64,000 nt of DNA from Stomorhina lunata (taxonomy: Eukaryota > Arthropoda > Insecta > Diptera > Rhiniidae): NCBI GenBank assembly GCA_933228675.1, contig OW121743.1, positions 93,807,998 to 93,871,997 on the forward strand, read 5' to 3'. Below the pieces are notes generated by a model that was given only the letters and a program-made list of their open reading frames with translations, had not been told where the DNA came from and ran no database searches. The translations under genes were made by a program, and so were the position numbers. This document shows, one piece after another, positions 39,290-51,599 of the stretch (position 1 is the first letter of the stretch; each line of letters opens with the position of its first letter).

Positions 39290-39640
39290 GTTTAGTATTT
39301 GAATTTATTTCTATTTCGAAAAATATTCCCAATTCGGTTACATATATTTCAAACAATGTTTACAAAAATAATAGTGTCGTGGCAACAATGTTCGAGATCA
39401 TATTTCTTTGTTCTCTCGAACCATATATTTTGTTGCTGTAAATTGGATTTTGATTTTGTTTCTTGCCTATTTTATCTTTGTCTATTCTTTAACAAATCGG
39501 CACCAACTGACTCTAACAACATCCAAATTCCAACTGAATGGTTTTAATACTCATTTTTACGAGTTTCATTAATGATCGTGGTATTTGCGAAAGTTACAAA
39601 AATTCTTCGGCTTCTGGTGGTATAGGTTTTTTTACACAAC
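39290..39640 (+). repeat. Copy 2 of the small-ORF repeat family
   Basis: Contains GTGTCGTGGCAACAATGTTC and CGAACCATATATTTTGTTGC, then a plus-strand segment encoding FINDRGICESYKNSSASGG at about 39567-39625. This is nearly identical to the minus-strand peptides at 62288-62524. The upstream frame is interrupted: ATG of the hydrophobic leader is ATA here and stops follow. The gene-like unit is therefore probably broken in this copy. Confidence 0.65.
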
Positions 39641-39890
39641 TTTCGAATTTTCAAAAATTTAAGTATTATCTTTTGAAAAAAAAAATTAAGAAATTATTTC
39701 ACGGTAATAAAATAATGTCATCATTATAAAAACTTGTTTAATAAGAAAAATAAAAAAATGCGTACCTATGAACTGGAAAGGATTCGTACTTTTCATTAAT
39801 TGTATGAAACAATTACGAAAAATCACATAGAAATATTTTTAAAAAAATTACAACAAAGCATATGATTTTGAATCTAAAAATATAAATTAT

Positions 39891-40113
39891 CAGGTATGTG
39901 ATGGAAAACGATCGTTTTTAAATCGATCGATTTCGGATATATTTTTGAGAAAATTTTCGGTTATTTTCCCAAAAAAATCAAACCAAATGAAAGATGAAAT
40001 ATCAATCAAAAGGCCTAAATTTTCATTTTTTTGGGGGAAATAACCGAAATTTTTCTCAAAAATATATCTGAAATCGATCGATTTAAAACCGATCGTTTTC
40101 CATCACATACCTG
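39891..40113. mobile_element. Inverted-repeat MITE, copy 2
   Basis: 223 bases with perfect ends CAGGTATGTGATGGAAAACG and its inverse. Arms of about 90 bases contain CGATCGATTTC. Same family as 26193-26421 and 51065-51273. Confidence 0.9.
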
Positions 40114-40952
40114 TATATTAGTAAAGTATGAAGCACAATTGAAACGAACTACCAATTTTTCGGAAAGAATATTCGTCGTTAGAAATAGAACATATGGGTT
40201 TATATGAAAGTGCTCATAACAGATGCGTACGACGAAATTCATCGTGCGTATGAAACAGTGCTATAGGTTTATTTCTATTTCATACGAAGACGAACGACGA
40301 ATGTACAGTGGCTCTATTTCCTTCTTACTCTTATGTTAAATATGGTCACCTTTAAATTTGTAAACAAAAAATATTTATCTTGTGAAATAATCAAAGAATA
40401 AAATATAAAAAATACAAATAGTGTAAGTGCGCGATATGTACGAAAGGGTGATTAAAATTCGCCAATCGAAAATTAAAAAAGATTTCGTCAACAACGTTTA
40501 TTCGTCAAAAATGTGTTTAATAGACGAATGTACAAGACGAATTTTTAAAACCGAATTCGTTGCGCTGGATTAAAATAATCGTTCGTCCCAATTATGTTTC
40601 TACCTTAAATTATAAGCTGACATGTATGTATTTAACATATGCAGTTGCTCGATGGCACTCTTAGGGAGGTGAGTTCAAGACCCGATGGGTTTAAGAACAT
40701 TGTGATGGGTATACGACTTAAAACATTTTTTTTAATAAAACAATAACAAAAAATGATTTTGTTGTTTTCCAATTCCCAGGTACTTTTCAGCAATTGGTAG
40801 GTACTTACCTCCAACGACATCGTCATGTTAATGTTATGATTTAAGGGGCTGTTCACAAATTATTCAAAACTTTTATTTACTATTAATTAACAATACAAAC
40901 AATAAATTTTAATAACATTTACAACTTCTTTATAATTTATTTAATTAATTAT
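40114..40952. other. Intergenic DNA downstream of IR gene G
   Basis: No gene recognised. TTCGTC/GACGAA boxes recur (40178, 40227, 40300, 40485) in both orientations, a weak sign of a decayed inverted-repeat element. Confidence 0.4.
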
Positions 40953-43900
40953 TTATTTAAATAAATTTTGCAAACACTTAATCTTTTTCGACAACAATTC
41001 AAGACCAAATACCACAAACGAAACCGAGTGCAAAAACATCATTACCACGAAAACACCAAACAATTGTTGTAAATTTACTATGAAAATCGTACCATAGGAG
41101 TTTCCATTTGTTAGACCCACTTTGTAATGCATGAGACCCCTTTGCTTCCATTTGTACAAGAGACCAGCGTTTTTAAAATGCAAAATATAATAATCGAAAC
41201 GCTCGACTAAAAACGAATGTTTAACGTAATAGAAACCGATATGTTGGTCATTAACATGAATGGGTAGGATCTGCAAAGCATTGCCCCTGGTCATTACACC
41301 GAAGGCGTAAAAGAGAATAAATTCAAAAACCGAAATGGCAACATACTTTTCATTGGGATTCATTTCTAAATAGTACAAAGGTAACGTTTCGTTGGAGCTT
41401 TTAAAAAGAAATAAGGGCAATGAGCCGTCGTGAATTTGGGTTAGACCAGGAATTAAATTCGCTGTGTTAATGGAACAGAAAGCTTTATAGCCTTCGGTTA
41501 CCAGGGCATTTAGGGTGACTGGTGGCTGTTCATAAAAGTTACTGCTGAAGAGATGAAATAGTAAGGATTGATAGATTTGTCTTAAGACAAAGCATGTCAG
41601 TATCATTGACATAACATGCAATCTCTTGCGAAAAGAAATTGGTTCTATTTCTATGGGTGTTCCGATTAGAACCCGATACATTTGAAAATTAGTTAAGACG
41701 CGTTTTTTACCATACAAAAAATTTAATATAAAAGAAATTAGGCATGAGATTATTAGTAATATCCAAGTGGTTCTATCAAATGGAAATGTCAGCATACCCA
41801 CAGACTGAAATTGTCTGTGTTTGCGCAGAATTACGGCAACATAGGTCAGATAGTAGGTTACATAACTGGGACTAGCTGTTTGCTGTCGCAAAGCCGTGTG
41901 ACGGAGATAGCCCATTGTAATATTGGTTTGACGATTTTTAAGCTATTGGAAAAGTTAAAAAATTATATTCTGGATTAAGTTTTTTGTTATATAATAGGTC
42001 GGTCCAGAAAGTTCACAATGGTCCTAGATGGACATTGTGTTGTTTAGTAGAGTAGGTGGTGGTAATCTAGTATAGTAACATTTTTCTTAAATAATACAAA
42101 AAAAATGTCGATAGAAATATCGAAAATCTTTCTCTACAAAAATACTTTTTATGGAAAATTTTTCTCTACAAAAATATTTCTATAGAAAATGTTTCTACAG
42201 AAAAATATATTTTTCGATATTTTTCTATAGAAAAATTTTCAAAAGAAATATTTTTCTATAGAAAAATTTTCAAAAGAAATATTTTTCGAAAGAAAAATTT
42301 TTCTATAGAAAATTTTTCGAAAGAAATATTTTTCTATAGAAAAATTTTCGAAAGAAATATTTTTCTATAGAAAAATTTTCGAAAGAAAAATTTTTCTATA
42401 GAAAAATTTTTCTATAGAAAAATTTTTCTATAGAAAAATTTTTCTATAGAAAAATTTTTCTATAGAAGAATTTTCGAAAGAAAAATTTTTCTATAGAAAA
42501 ATTTTCGAAAGAAAAATTTTTCTTTCGAAAATTTTTCTATAGAAAAATTTTTCTATAGAAAAATTTTCGAAAGAAATATTTTTCTATAGAAAAATTTTCG
42601 AAAGAAATATTTTTCTATAGAAAAATTTTCGAAAGAAATATTTTTCTATAGAAAAATTTTCGAAAGAAATATTTTTCTATAGAAAAATTTTCGAAAGAAA
42701 TATTTTTCTATAGAAAAATTTTCGAAAGAAATATTTTTCTATAGAAAAATTTTCGAAAGAAATATTTTTCTATAGAAAAATTTTCGAAAGAAATATTTTT
42801 CTATAGAAAAATTTTCGAAAGAAATATTTTTCTATAGAAAAATTTTCGAAAGAAATATTTTTCTATAGAAAAATTTTCGAAAGAAATATTTTTCTATAGA
42901 AAAATTTTCGAAAGAAATATTTTTCTATAGAAAAATTTTCGAAAGAAATATTTTTCTATAGAAAAATTTTCGAAAGAAATATTTTTCTATAGAAAAATTT
43001 TCGAAAGAAATATTTTTCTATAGAAAAATTTTCGAAAGAAATATTTTTCTATAGAAAAATTTTCGAAAGAAATATTTTTCTATAGAAAAATTTTCGAAAG
43101 AAATATTTTTCTATAGAAAAATTTTCGAAAGAAATATTTTTCTATAGAAAAATTTTCGAAAGAAATATTTTTCTATAGAAAATTTTTCGAAAGAAATATT
43201 TTTCTATAGAAAAATTTTCGAAAGAAATATTTTTCTATAGAAAAATTTTCGAAAGAAATATTTTTCTATAGAAAAATTTTCGAAAGAAATATTTTTCTAT
43301 AGAAAAATTTTCGAAAGAAATATTTTTCTATAGAAAAATTTTCGAAAGAAATATTTTTCTATAGAAAAATTTTCGAAAGAACTATTTTTCACTTCCTGTC
43401 CAAAAATAATGTAGACATATTTTAATAATATTTGGACAATGGGACCAGCCTTTAAACTTTCTGAACCAGTCAATTTTGTACGTATTTGTATACATTCTCA
43501 AATAAACTCACCATTTCCATCGGTATACTAATTATAGTTGAATTTTTTTCATATGTATCCGTTGGAATCATCTCCACATCCAAAGTAAAATTCATTATAT
43601 GACTTATCGTTATTAAAGTATATATTTCAAAACCCGAAATATTGTACTCCGGGAAAAAGTAATCAGTTTGATTAGTTACAAAAGGCGGTGTATTCCATGT
43701 GGTTAATTTAAGAGGACATTTATTTAGATTTTTTAATTTATCCGGAAACATTACAACAGATTCAAAACGTCCTTTTATAAATCTGTTGATCACCACCGGT
43801 TGGGTATGAAAACAATGATTTTCTCTAAAGGGAAAATAGGTGTACACCAAGATCTCACCTCTGGAAGTTTGCACCATTACATTGCAATGCAACCAATAGT

Positions 43901-44351
43901 TTTCAAAGCAATAATTAAAAATCTTACTCATTTCCCTTTCCTGCCATATATCACGGATTTGTAGAAATATAAAATAATATTCCAAACTATCGTAATTCTC
44001 ATTATATTTGGCTATATTTGCCCGCTCAAGACTTTTATATGAATCTATAAGAATCAGATTGCAATAACGTCTACCCGGAACTTCTAGATGTTCAGTTTTG
44101 CTATCCATTACCACCAGTTGTACCGCCATAAAACTCCAAGTTCCAAATATTTTGGTCATTACATTGTTGAGCCAAAATTCAATGGGACCTCCATCGGTGG
44201 AATGCGTTAAGACAAAAGTATTTGATATATTAGCGAAGACATTTTGTATTACAAATCTTAGGGCATTGGCTACAAATTCACTTATATCCTCGGATTGTGC
44301 CATAACTCCTATGGGATGCAAGTTGATGTCTTGAAATAGGGAGACATTCAT
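40953..44351 (-). CDS. Ionotropic receptor G, two exons with a 1.6-kb satellite intron
   Basis: Exon 1 is 44351-43512 (280 codons, MNVSLFQDINLHPIG to IPMEM) with donor GTGAGT at 43511. Exon 2 is 41942-40953 (329 codons plus stop), starting LKNRQTNITMGYLRHT after an AG ending at 41943, phase 0. The protein is about 609 aa and intact. Motifs: DSLEYYFIFLQIRD, HCNVMVQTSRGEILVYTYFPF, LTTWNTPPFV, ISHIMNFTLDVE, M3 LRQIYQSLLFHLF, KHSFLVERFDYYILHF, final helix VNLQQLFGVFVVMMFLH. The pore segment FQMYRVLIGTPIE resembles A and C. It differs from other members in LRQIYQ and in WKQRGL where most have W(R/K)EW. Likely a chemosensory channel; the intron is almost entirely array R7. Confidence 0.92.
42110..43385. 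repeat. 31-bp satellite array R7 filling the intron of IR gene G
   Basis: About 40 units; the block 42550-43385 is nearly homogeneous. The unit carries TTTTTCTATAGAAAAATTTT with linker CGAAAGAAATA. The linker differs from all other arrays while the core is the same. Shorter CTATAGAAAAATTTTT units (16 bp) occur at 42380-42460, consistent with loss of the linker. Homogeneity suggests recent expansion. Confidence 0.97.
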
Positions 44352-44929
44352 GGCGACTTTGAAATTTATACTATTAAAATTATTTTAGGTATTCCACTTT
44401 ATTATTTTTCTAAAGCACGTGATGAACCTTTTTGTGGACTCGTAGTGAACTATTCAAAGTCCATGTTGAAATTCCTTTAGTGTCTTTTTAAGTAATCAAT
44501 ATCTTTTACAATTATAATTTCTAAATAAAGGCATTATAAACCTCTTCAGGAAAAATATTTTTTTGCACTGACAAGTTTTTGGTAAGTGTAAAGTTGTTGC
44601 TATAAGTTGCGTTAATTAATTGATTCATTAGTTAATTTCAAACATAATTTTTGGAAACTTAATTAGGCTCATTTATGTTATGTAAACAAATACAAAACCC
44701 TTAGTCATGCAATATGATAAGCAAATAGAATGTAATAAAGTTTCAGATAGTTTAATAAAATTATTTATAACTTTCTTCAACAAATATTCCTCTTAACTAT
44801 ATATATAACATAACAAGCACACATATTTCTCCATGTATATGAGTAGTTATTAGCGTATTATATTTGGTTTATTTCATAGATATAGACTTTCGAATATTCG
44901 CCAAATATTCAACATATAGTCATCAAACA
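44352..44929. other. Upstream region of IR gene G
   Basis: No gene. Contains the TTAATTGATTCATTA motif shared with IR gene A and several TTAATTA sequences. Confidence 0.45.
44616..44636. promoter_or_regulatory. Upstream TTAATTGATTCATTA motif of IR gene G
   Basis: Lies about 265 bases upstream of the G start. The 15-base core is identical to one 109 bases upstream of A, which is 40 kb away. Candidate shared promoter element. Confidence 0.4.
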
Positions 44930-45550
44930 ATCGTTAATCAATCATAAAACAATCACTAAACAACCATCAAACAATCGCTAGTCAATAGTGAAACAATTAT
45001 CGTCAGTTAATAGTCGTAAACTAATTTTAAACAATGGGCACTAAATCGTCATCAATTGTCAAACAATCATCAAACTGTCGTCAGCAATCAAAAAACAAAA
45101 AGTCGTCAAACAACAGTCTTCATACAATCTTCAAACAATCGTCAGTCAAGTGTCAAGCAATTTTCGAACAATCACCAAAAACCATCAACAGTCGTCAATC
45201 AATTGCCAATCAATCATAAAAAAACTGTTACACAATCGTCAAGCATTCATCAAACAAACTTTAACAATAATCAAATAACCACCGAACAATCGCCAGTCAA
45301 TTGTGAAACAATTATCGAAGAATCATTAAAAATGATTGAACACTCGTCAGCCAATTATCAAACAATCAAAAAACAATTGCCAGATAATCGTGAAACAATT
45401 ATCAAATAATCATTTAAAATCTTCAGAAAGTCATTAGTCAATCAATCATTAAACAACTATCAAACAATCATCAAACAACCATTAGATAATCGTAAAAAAT
45501 CTTCAAACAATCGCCAGTCAAACTATTATCAAATAATCGTCATATATTAA
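44930..45550. repeat. Degenerate CAAACAATCGTCA minisatellite
   Basis: Variations on ATCATCAAACAATCGTCA and CAATTGTGAAACAATTATC recur throughout. The open frames over it are rich in Gln, Ser and Asn because of the repeat. CAAACAATC-type units are spaced about 9-20 bases apart. Confidence 0.75.
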
Positions 45551-46240
45551 CAACATCCGTGCAGCTGTTTTCCGATTTTAAACAAATAAAAAAAGGCGTA
45601 AAAGTGGGCGAGGTCAATTTCTATTTATGTAGAGTCCTAACTTAAAAATGGAAATTTCATCCAAATTTTTCGATTTCATGGTCGTCCTTGGTCAATTTCC
45701 AAAAAATTAAAAAGCGAAAAACTATCCTATAGTAAGGAAATATCCACAACTAAAATTTTAATTAATTTTTTTCTTATGCGAAGCTTTTTCATCCACATTT
45801 TTAATTTTCAATATTTGACTTATATAGATAAGTCAAATATTGATAGATAAAATAAATTAAGACAAAATTGGGTCTTATACATTGTAGGAGCTATGGTTAA
45901 ATGTGGATTGATTTTCTTGAAATGTATCAATTTGATTTCAGTTTAAACAATAAATATGTTCACAACAACTACACATAAAATTATCATAACCATCTGATTT
46001 ATTAACGCATTTGTCAGAAGTTCTTGTATGGGAGTTGTCTGTAAAAAAAGTATCGATTCCGGTAAAAAAGAACTATTGAAGGTACCCGAAATAATGGACT
46101 GATTTCACCTAATTTTATTAAAGATGTAAACAAATTTACAAGTTTGCGCATAAAATTATATTCCTGTAAAAAAAAGTTACCCAAAATTTTTTGAACGATT
46201 TTTTTTATTTTTAACAAAAAAAAAAAAAACGAAAATTTGG
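45551..46240. repeat. Decayed dispersed-repeat fragment and spacer
   Basis: From about 45870 the sequence GGAGCTATGGTTAAATGTGG and later AATAATGGACTGATTTCACC matches the GTCGGTCAAG dispersed family. No gene. It borders array R8 on the left. Confidence 0.5.
45808..45843. repeat. Perfect 36-bp palindrome
   Basis: Arms TCAATATTTGACTTAT and ATAAGTCAAATATTGA flank a 4-base ATAG loop. It would form a strong hairpin. It may be the fused ends of a small inverted-repeat element. Confidence 0.9.
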
Positions 46241-46244
46241 CGGA

Positions 46245-48924
46245 ATGAGTAAATTTTTCAAAAATTTACTTTTTATAGTAAATTTTTCAAAAATTTACTT
46301 TTTATAGTAAATTTTTCAAAAATTTACTATTTATAGTAAATTTTTCAAAATTTACTTTTTATAGTAAATTTTTCAAAAATTTACTTTTTATAGTAAATTT
46401 TTCAAAAATTTACTTTTTATAGTAAATTTTTCAAAAATTTACTTTTTATAGTAAATTTTTCAAAAATTTACTTTTTATAGTAAATTTTCAAAAATTTACT
46501 TTTTATAGTAAATTTTTCAAAAATTTACTTTTTATAGTAAATTTTTCAAAAATTTACTTTTTATAGTAAATTTTTCAAAAATTTACTTTTTATAGTAAAT
46601 TTTTCAAAAATTTACTTTTTATAGTAAATTTTTCAAAAATTTACTTTTTATAGTAAATTTTTCAAAAATTTACTTTTTATAGTAAATTTTTCAAAAATTT
46701 ACTTTTTATAGTAAATTTTTCAAAAATTTACTTTTTATAGTAAATTTTTCAAAAATTTACTTTTTATAGTAAATTTTTCAAAAATTTACTTTTATAGTAA
46801 ATTTTTCAAAAATTTACTTTTTATAGTAAATTTTTCAAAAATTTACTTTTTATAGTAAATTTTTCAAAAATTTACTTTTGATAGTAAATTTTCAAAAATT
46901 TACTTTTTATAGTAAATTTTTCAAAAATTTACTTTTTATAGTAAATTTTTCAAAAATTTACTTTTTATAGTAAATTTTTCAAAATTTACTTTTTATAGTA
47001 AATTTTTCAAAAATTTACTTTTTATAGTAAATTTTTCAAAAATTTACTTTTTATAGTAAATTTTTCAAAAATTTACTTTTTATAGTAAATTTTTCAAAAA
47101 TTTACTTTTTATAGTAAATTTTTCAAAAATTTACTTTTTATAGTAAATTTTTCAAAAATTTACTTTTTATAGTAAATTTTTCAAAAATTTACTTTTTATA
47201 GTAAATTTTTCAAAAATTTACTTTTTATAGTAAATTTTTCAAAAATTTACTTTTTATAGTAAATTTTTCAAAAATTTACTTTTTATAGTAAATTTTTCAA
47301 AATTTACTTTTTATAGTAAATTTTTCAAAAATTTACTTTTTATAGTAAATTTTTCAAAAATTTACTTTTTATAGTAAATTTTTCAAAAATTTACTTTTTA
47401 TAGTAAATTTTGTCAAAAATTTACTTTTTATAGTAAATTTTTCAAAAATTTACTTTTTATAGTAAATTTTTCAAAAATTTACTTTTTATAGTAAATTTTT
47501 CAAAAATTTACTTTTTATAGTAAATTTTTCAAAAATTTACTTTTTATAGTAAATTTTTCAAAAATTTACTTTTTATAGTAAATTTTTCAAAAATTTACTT
47601 TTTATAGTAAATTTTTCAAAAATTTACTTTTTATAGTAAATTTTTCAAAAATTTACTTTTTATAGTAAATTTTTCAAAAATTTACTTTTTATAGTAAATT
47701 TTTCAAAAATTTACTTTTTATAGTAAATTTTTCAAAAATTTACTTTTTATAGTAAATTTTTCAAAAATTTACTTTTTATAGTAAATTTTTCAAAAATTTA
47801 CTTTTTATAGTAAATTTTTCAAAAATTTACTTTTTATAGTAAATTTTTCAAAAATTTACTTTTTATAGTAAATTTTTCAAAAATTTACTTTTTATAGTAA
47901 ATTTTTCAAAAATTTACTTTTTATAGTAAATTTTTCAAAAATTTACTTTTTATAGTAAATTTTTCAAAAATTTACTTTTTATAGTAAATTTTTCAAAAAT
48001 TTACTTTTTATAGTAAATTTTTCAAAAATTTACTTTTTATAGTAAATTTTTCAAAAATTTACTTTTTATAGTAAATTTTTCAAAAATTTACTTTTTATAG
48101 TAATTTTTCAAAAATTTACTTTTTATAGTAAATTTTTCAAAAATTTACTTTTTATAGTAAATTTTTCAAAAATTTACTTTTTATAGTAAATTTTTCAAAA
48201 ATTTACTTTTTATAGTAAATTTTTCAAAAATTTACTTTTTATAGTAAATTTTTCAAAAATTTACTTTTTATAGTAAATTTTTCAAAAATTTACTTTTTAT
48301 AGTAAATTTTTCAAAAATTTACTTTTTATAGTAAATTTTTCAAAAATTTACTTTTTATAGTAAATTTTTCAAAAATTTACTTTTTATAGTAAATTTTTCA
48401 AAAATTTACTTTTTATAGTAAATTTTTCAAAAATTTACTTTTTATAGTAAATTTTTCAAAAATTTACTTTTTATAGTAAATTTTTCAAAATTTACTTTTT
48501 ATAGTAAATTTTTCAAAAATTTACTTTTTATAGTAAATTTTTTAAAAATTTACTTTTTATAGTAAATTTTTCAAAAATTTACTTTTTATAGTAAATTTTT
48601 CAAAATTTACTTTTTATAGTATCTTTTTCAAAATTTACTTTTTATAGTATCTTTTTCAAAAATTTACTTTTTATAGTATCTTTTTCAAAAATTTACTTTT
48701 TATAGTATCTTTTTCAAAAATTTACTTTTTATAGTATCTTTTTCAAAAATTTACTTTTTATAGTAAATTTTTCAAAAATTTACTTTTATAGTAAATTTTT
48801 TCAAAAATTTACTTTTATAGTAAATTTTTCAAAAATTTACTTTTTATAGTAAATTTTTCAAAAATTTACTTTTTATAGTAAATTTTTCAAAAATTTACTT
48901 TTTATAGTAAATTTTTCAAAAGAA
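46245..48924. repeat. 29-bp satellite array R8, about 92 copies, cut by an assembly gap
   Basis: Very homogeneous 29-bp unit made of AGTAAATTTTTCAAAAATTT and ACTTTTTAT. The first part with the ACT that follows is a near-palindrome centred on the C. Most variants are single-base deletions; a block at 48610-48750 has TATCTTTTTC. The right edge runs into Ns, so the true length is unknown. Confidence 0.97.
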
Positions 48925-49124
48925 NNNNNNNNNNNNNNNNNNNNNNNNNNNNNNNNNNNNNNNNNNNNNNNNNNNNNNNNNNNNNNNNNNNNNNNNNNNN
49001 NNNNNNNNNNNNNNNNNNNNNNNNNNNNNNNNNNNNNNNNNNNNNNNNNNNNNNNNNNNNNNNNNNNNNNNNNNNNNNNNNNNNNNNNNNNNNNNNNNNN
49101 NNNNNNNNNNNNNNNNNNNNNNNN
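48925..49124. other. Assembly gap of 200 N
   Basis: Exactly 200 N at the end of array R8. The round size suggests a placeholder, so satellite or even 5' sequence of IR gene H could be missing here. Confidence 0.99.
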
Positions 49125-49421
49125 AATAGACTAATTTCAACCAATTTTAATAGTAATAGTTCTACTACTAGTTCTGTGCCAGCTATATTTAAAATGTCTA
49201 GAAATAAACTTTACTTAACTTAAAAAAGTTTTTGACCTCAGGTAATCAATAGCTAAAAACTTTTTTTCGTTAACATCAGACACAATAAAAATCGCTTTTA
49301 AATCAAAACTTTCTAATATAAACAAAAAGTACTTAAAACTGTCATTAATCATAGAATTTTAGCAAAAATTCCAAAAATCCTAAGCAATTTCCTTCAGTTT
49401 CGATAGAGGTTTCTTAACGAA
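49125..49421. other. Upstream region of IR gene H
   Basis: The left edge resembles the dispersed GTCGGTCAAG family (ATTTCAACCAATTTTAATAG, TTCTGTGCCAGCTA). The rest is AT-rich 5' flank of IR gene H with no clear motif. Confidence 0.4.
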
Positions 49422-51064
49422 ATGAACATCACGGCTTTGCAAAGGGATTATCGTGAGAAATCGGGCGAACAAAATCATGATATAAATATTTTTGTAGCTG
49501 ATGGACTACTTTATATTATTCAACACTATTTTGCACAATGGTCCAGTTTTTTTGTATTAACTTTAAGTTGTCGCAGTAATCATACGTGTAATTTTTATAA
49601 TGATATGTTTCATAAAATGTTTGCCAAATGGGATGAATGGCCTTTGCAAATTGTGGTAGCCCGTAGGAATTTCTATGCAAAGGTGCCAGGTCTTCGACAA
49701 AATAATTTAATATTTACGGATTCATATGAGGCATTTGAGTAAGTAGGCGTTTTTATTGGATTAAGAGAGACTCATGAAAACATTATACAAAATTCAATTT
49801 TTTATCAAAATCTTACTAAAGGAATATATCTTTACCAAATTTCAGAGATACCGAAATTCATACCTATACCGATGAATACAATACCAATGAAAATTATTTC
49901 ATATTTCTACAATGTCGCGACTATATGATACCTAGAGAACTGAAGAAAATTCTAGAATATTGTTGGCGTCATTATCTCATAAATTGCGTTGTACAGATTC
50001 AAACCGCAAAGGGCAAAGTTCTTCATTATTCGTATTATCCGTTTACGGCCAAACATTGTGGTGGCGTCGAACCGGTTATAGTAAATGAATACAATGGCAC
50101 CTCTTTGATTTATGAAGATTTGTTTCCGAAAAAATTGAAAAATTTCTATGGTTGCCCTTTAAAGGCCGCCCTTTGGCATGTACCGCCCTATATTTACTTG
50201 TCTACGGATTCTAATAATACCATGTATGTATCGGGTGGTTTTGAGGGTAAACTTTTATTGGAGCTGGCGAGTAAATTGAATTTTTCTTTGGACATCATTG
50301 TACCGCAGAATGATAGTAAACGTGGCTTGGTTTTGGAAAATGGTACGCTGACGGGAGCTTTAAAAATGGTGAGTCGAATTTTTTGGTGAATTTTAAATGT
50401 ATTTAGTTAAAGAATTAGGATTTAGTTAAGTTTTTCTTTTTGAAAAATATGAAACATTTTGGGAAAGTGTTATTATTTTCGAAGATCTCGAAGATAATAA
50501 TGTGTGTCAGTGTGAATTGCGACATCTCGTTAATGATATGAGAGATATATTTTTTAATATATTTTTTAGGATACATGTTTCAAGGGGGTTAAATAGTAAA
50601 AAATGTTAAATTTTAACATATTAAAAAATTTTGAATTCTAAAAGGAAACAAAGTCGAAAACCTATTCCATTTCGGTAACACTGAATCTTACATGGGCGTT
50701 TTATTCAAAATTTGGATAAATTTTGTTTTGAGATGAAAAATATCAATTTTTTTTTTAAATTGAAAATTAATTAAACTAAATATGAGGGATATATAGAAAT
50801 TAATAATGTTACTAATTTAGCAATAAGAATTTCTGGTAATTTTTTAAAAATCCCTTGTAATTAGTAAATTTATTTAACAAAATTTAAAAAGTGAAATTTT
50901 GAAAAATGTTTTAATTTTTTTTTTTTAAATTTCAGTATTCAAATTTTTTTTTAGGTAATTTTTAAAAATCTTTTTTAAAAATCTTGAAGTCCTCCCTTTT
51001 TTAAAAAAAATTTCTAAAAATTCACTTTATTATTTTTAAAAAATTCACAATCAAAAAAAATATA

Positions 51065-51273
51065 CAGGTATGTGATGGAAAACGATCGTTTTCAAATCGA
51101 TCGATTTCAGATGTATTTTTATTTTTTTTCCAAAAAATTCAAACCAAATAAAAGATAAAATATCAGTCAAAGGGATCAAAGCCCAAATGTTAAATGGAAA
51201 TAACCGAAAATTACCTCAAAAATATATCTGAAATCGATCGATTTGAAAACGATCGTTTTCCATCACATACCTG
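51065..51273. mobile_element. Inverted-repeat MITE, copy 3, in the intron of H
   Basis: 209 bases with ends CAGGTATGTGATGGAAAACG and inverse. Same family as copies 1 and 2; the internal AAACCGAAAATT region is slightly deleted. Confidence 0.9.
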
Positions 51274-51599
51274 ATAATATAAGGATATAAAAATATACTT
51301 CATACATTTTTTGGCTAAAATGAAATTAAAGAGGATAAAGAACAATGAAAAACACATTAACGCACAAACAAACATACTTATCATGAGCGTGTGTGTGTGC
51401 CTTAGCTTTATCTCATTGTATAATCATCTCCATTATTTGTTTCCGAATTGTAGAAATAGCGGTATGCTCTCTTTTTTTGGGACTTTTCAAAACGACCATG
51501 CAGAAAATCAGTGTATGGAAGTGCAACATCTTTATATTATTGAGTCTTTGTCACAATTTTAATAAAACCATACAATTTAAAATTCACTATTTTTAGTAT

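Noticed and set aside
40015..40242. Short minus-strand frame of 75 codons
   Set aside because: It overlaps the MITE end at 40113 and has no recognisable domain.
45034..45409. Gln/Ser/Asn-rich proteins of 61 and 117 codons
   Set aside because: They follow the CAAACAATCGTCA minisatellite in two overlapping frames, so the composition is set by the repeat.
49125..49421. A centromere or telomere reading of the long satellites
   Set aside because: Arrays are only 0.6-2.8 kb and are interleaved with intact single-copy genes.
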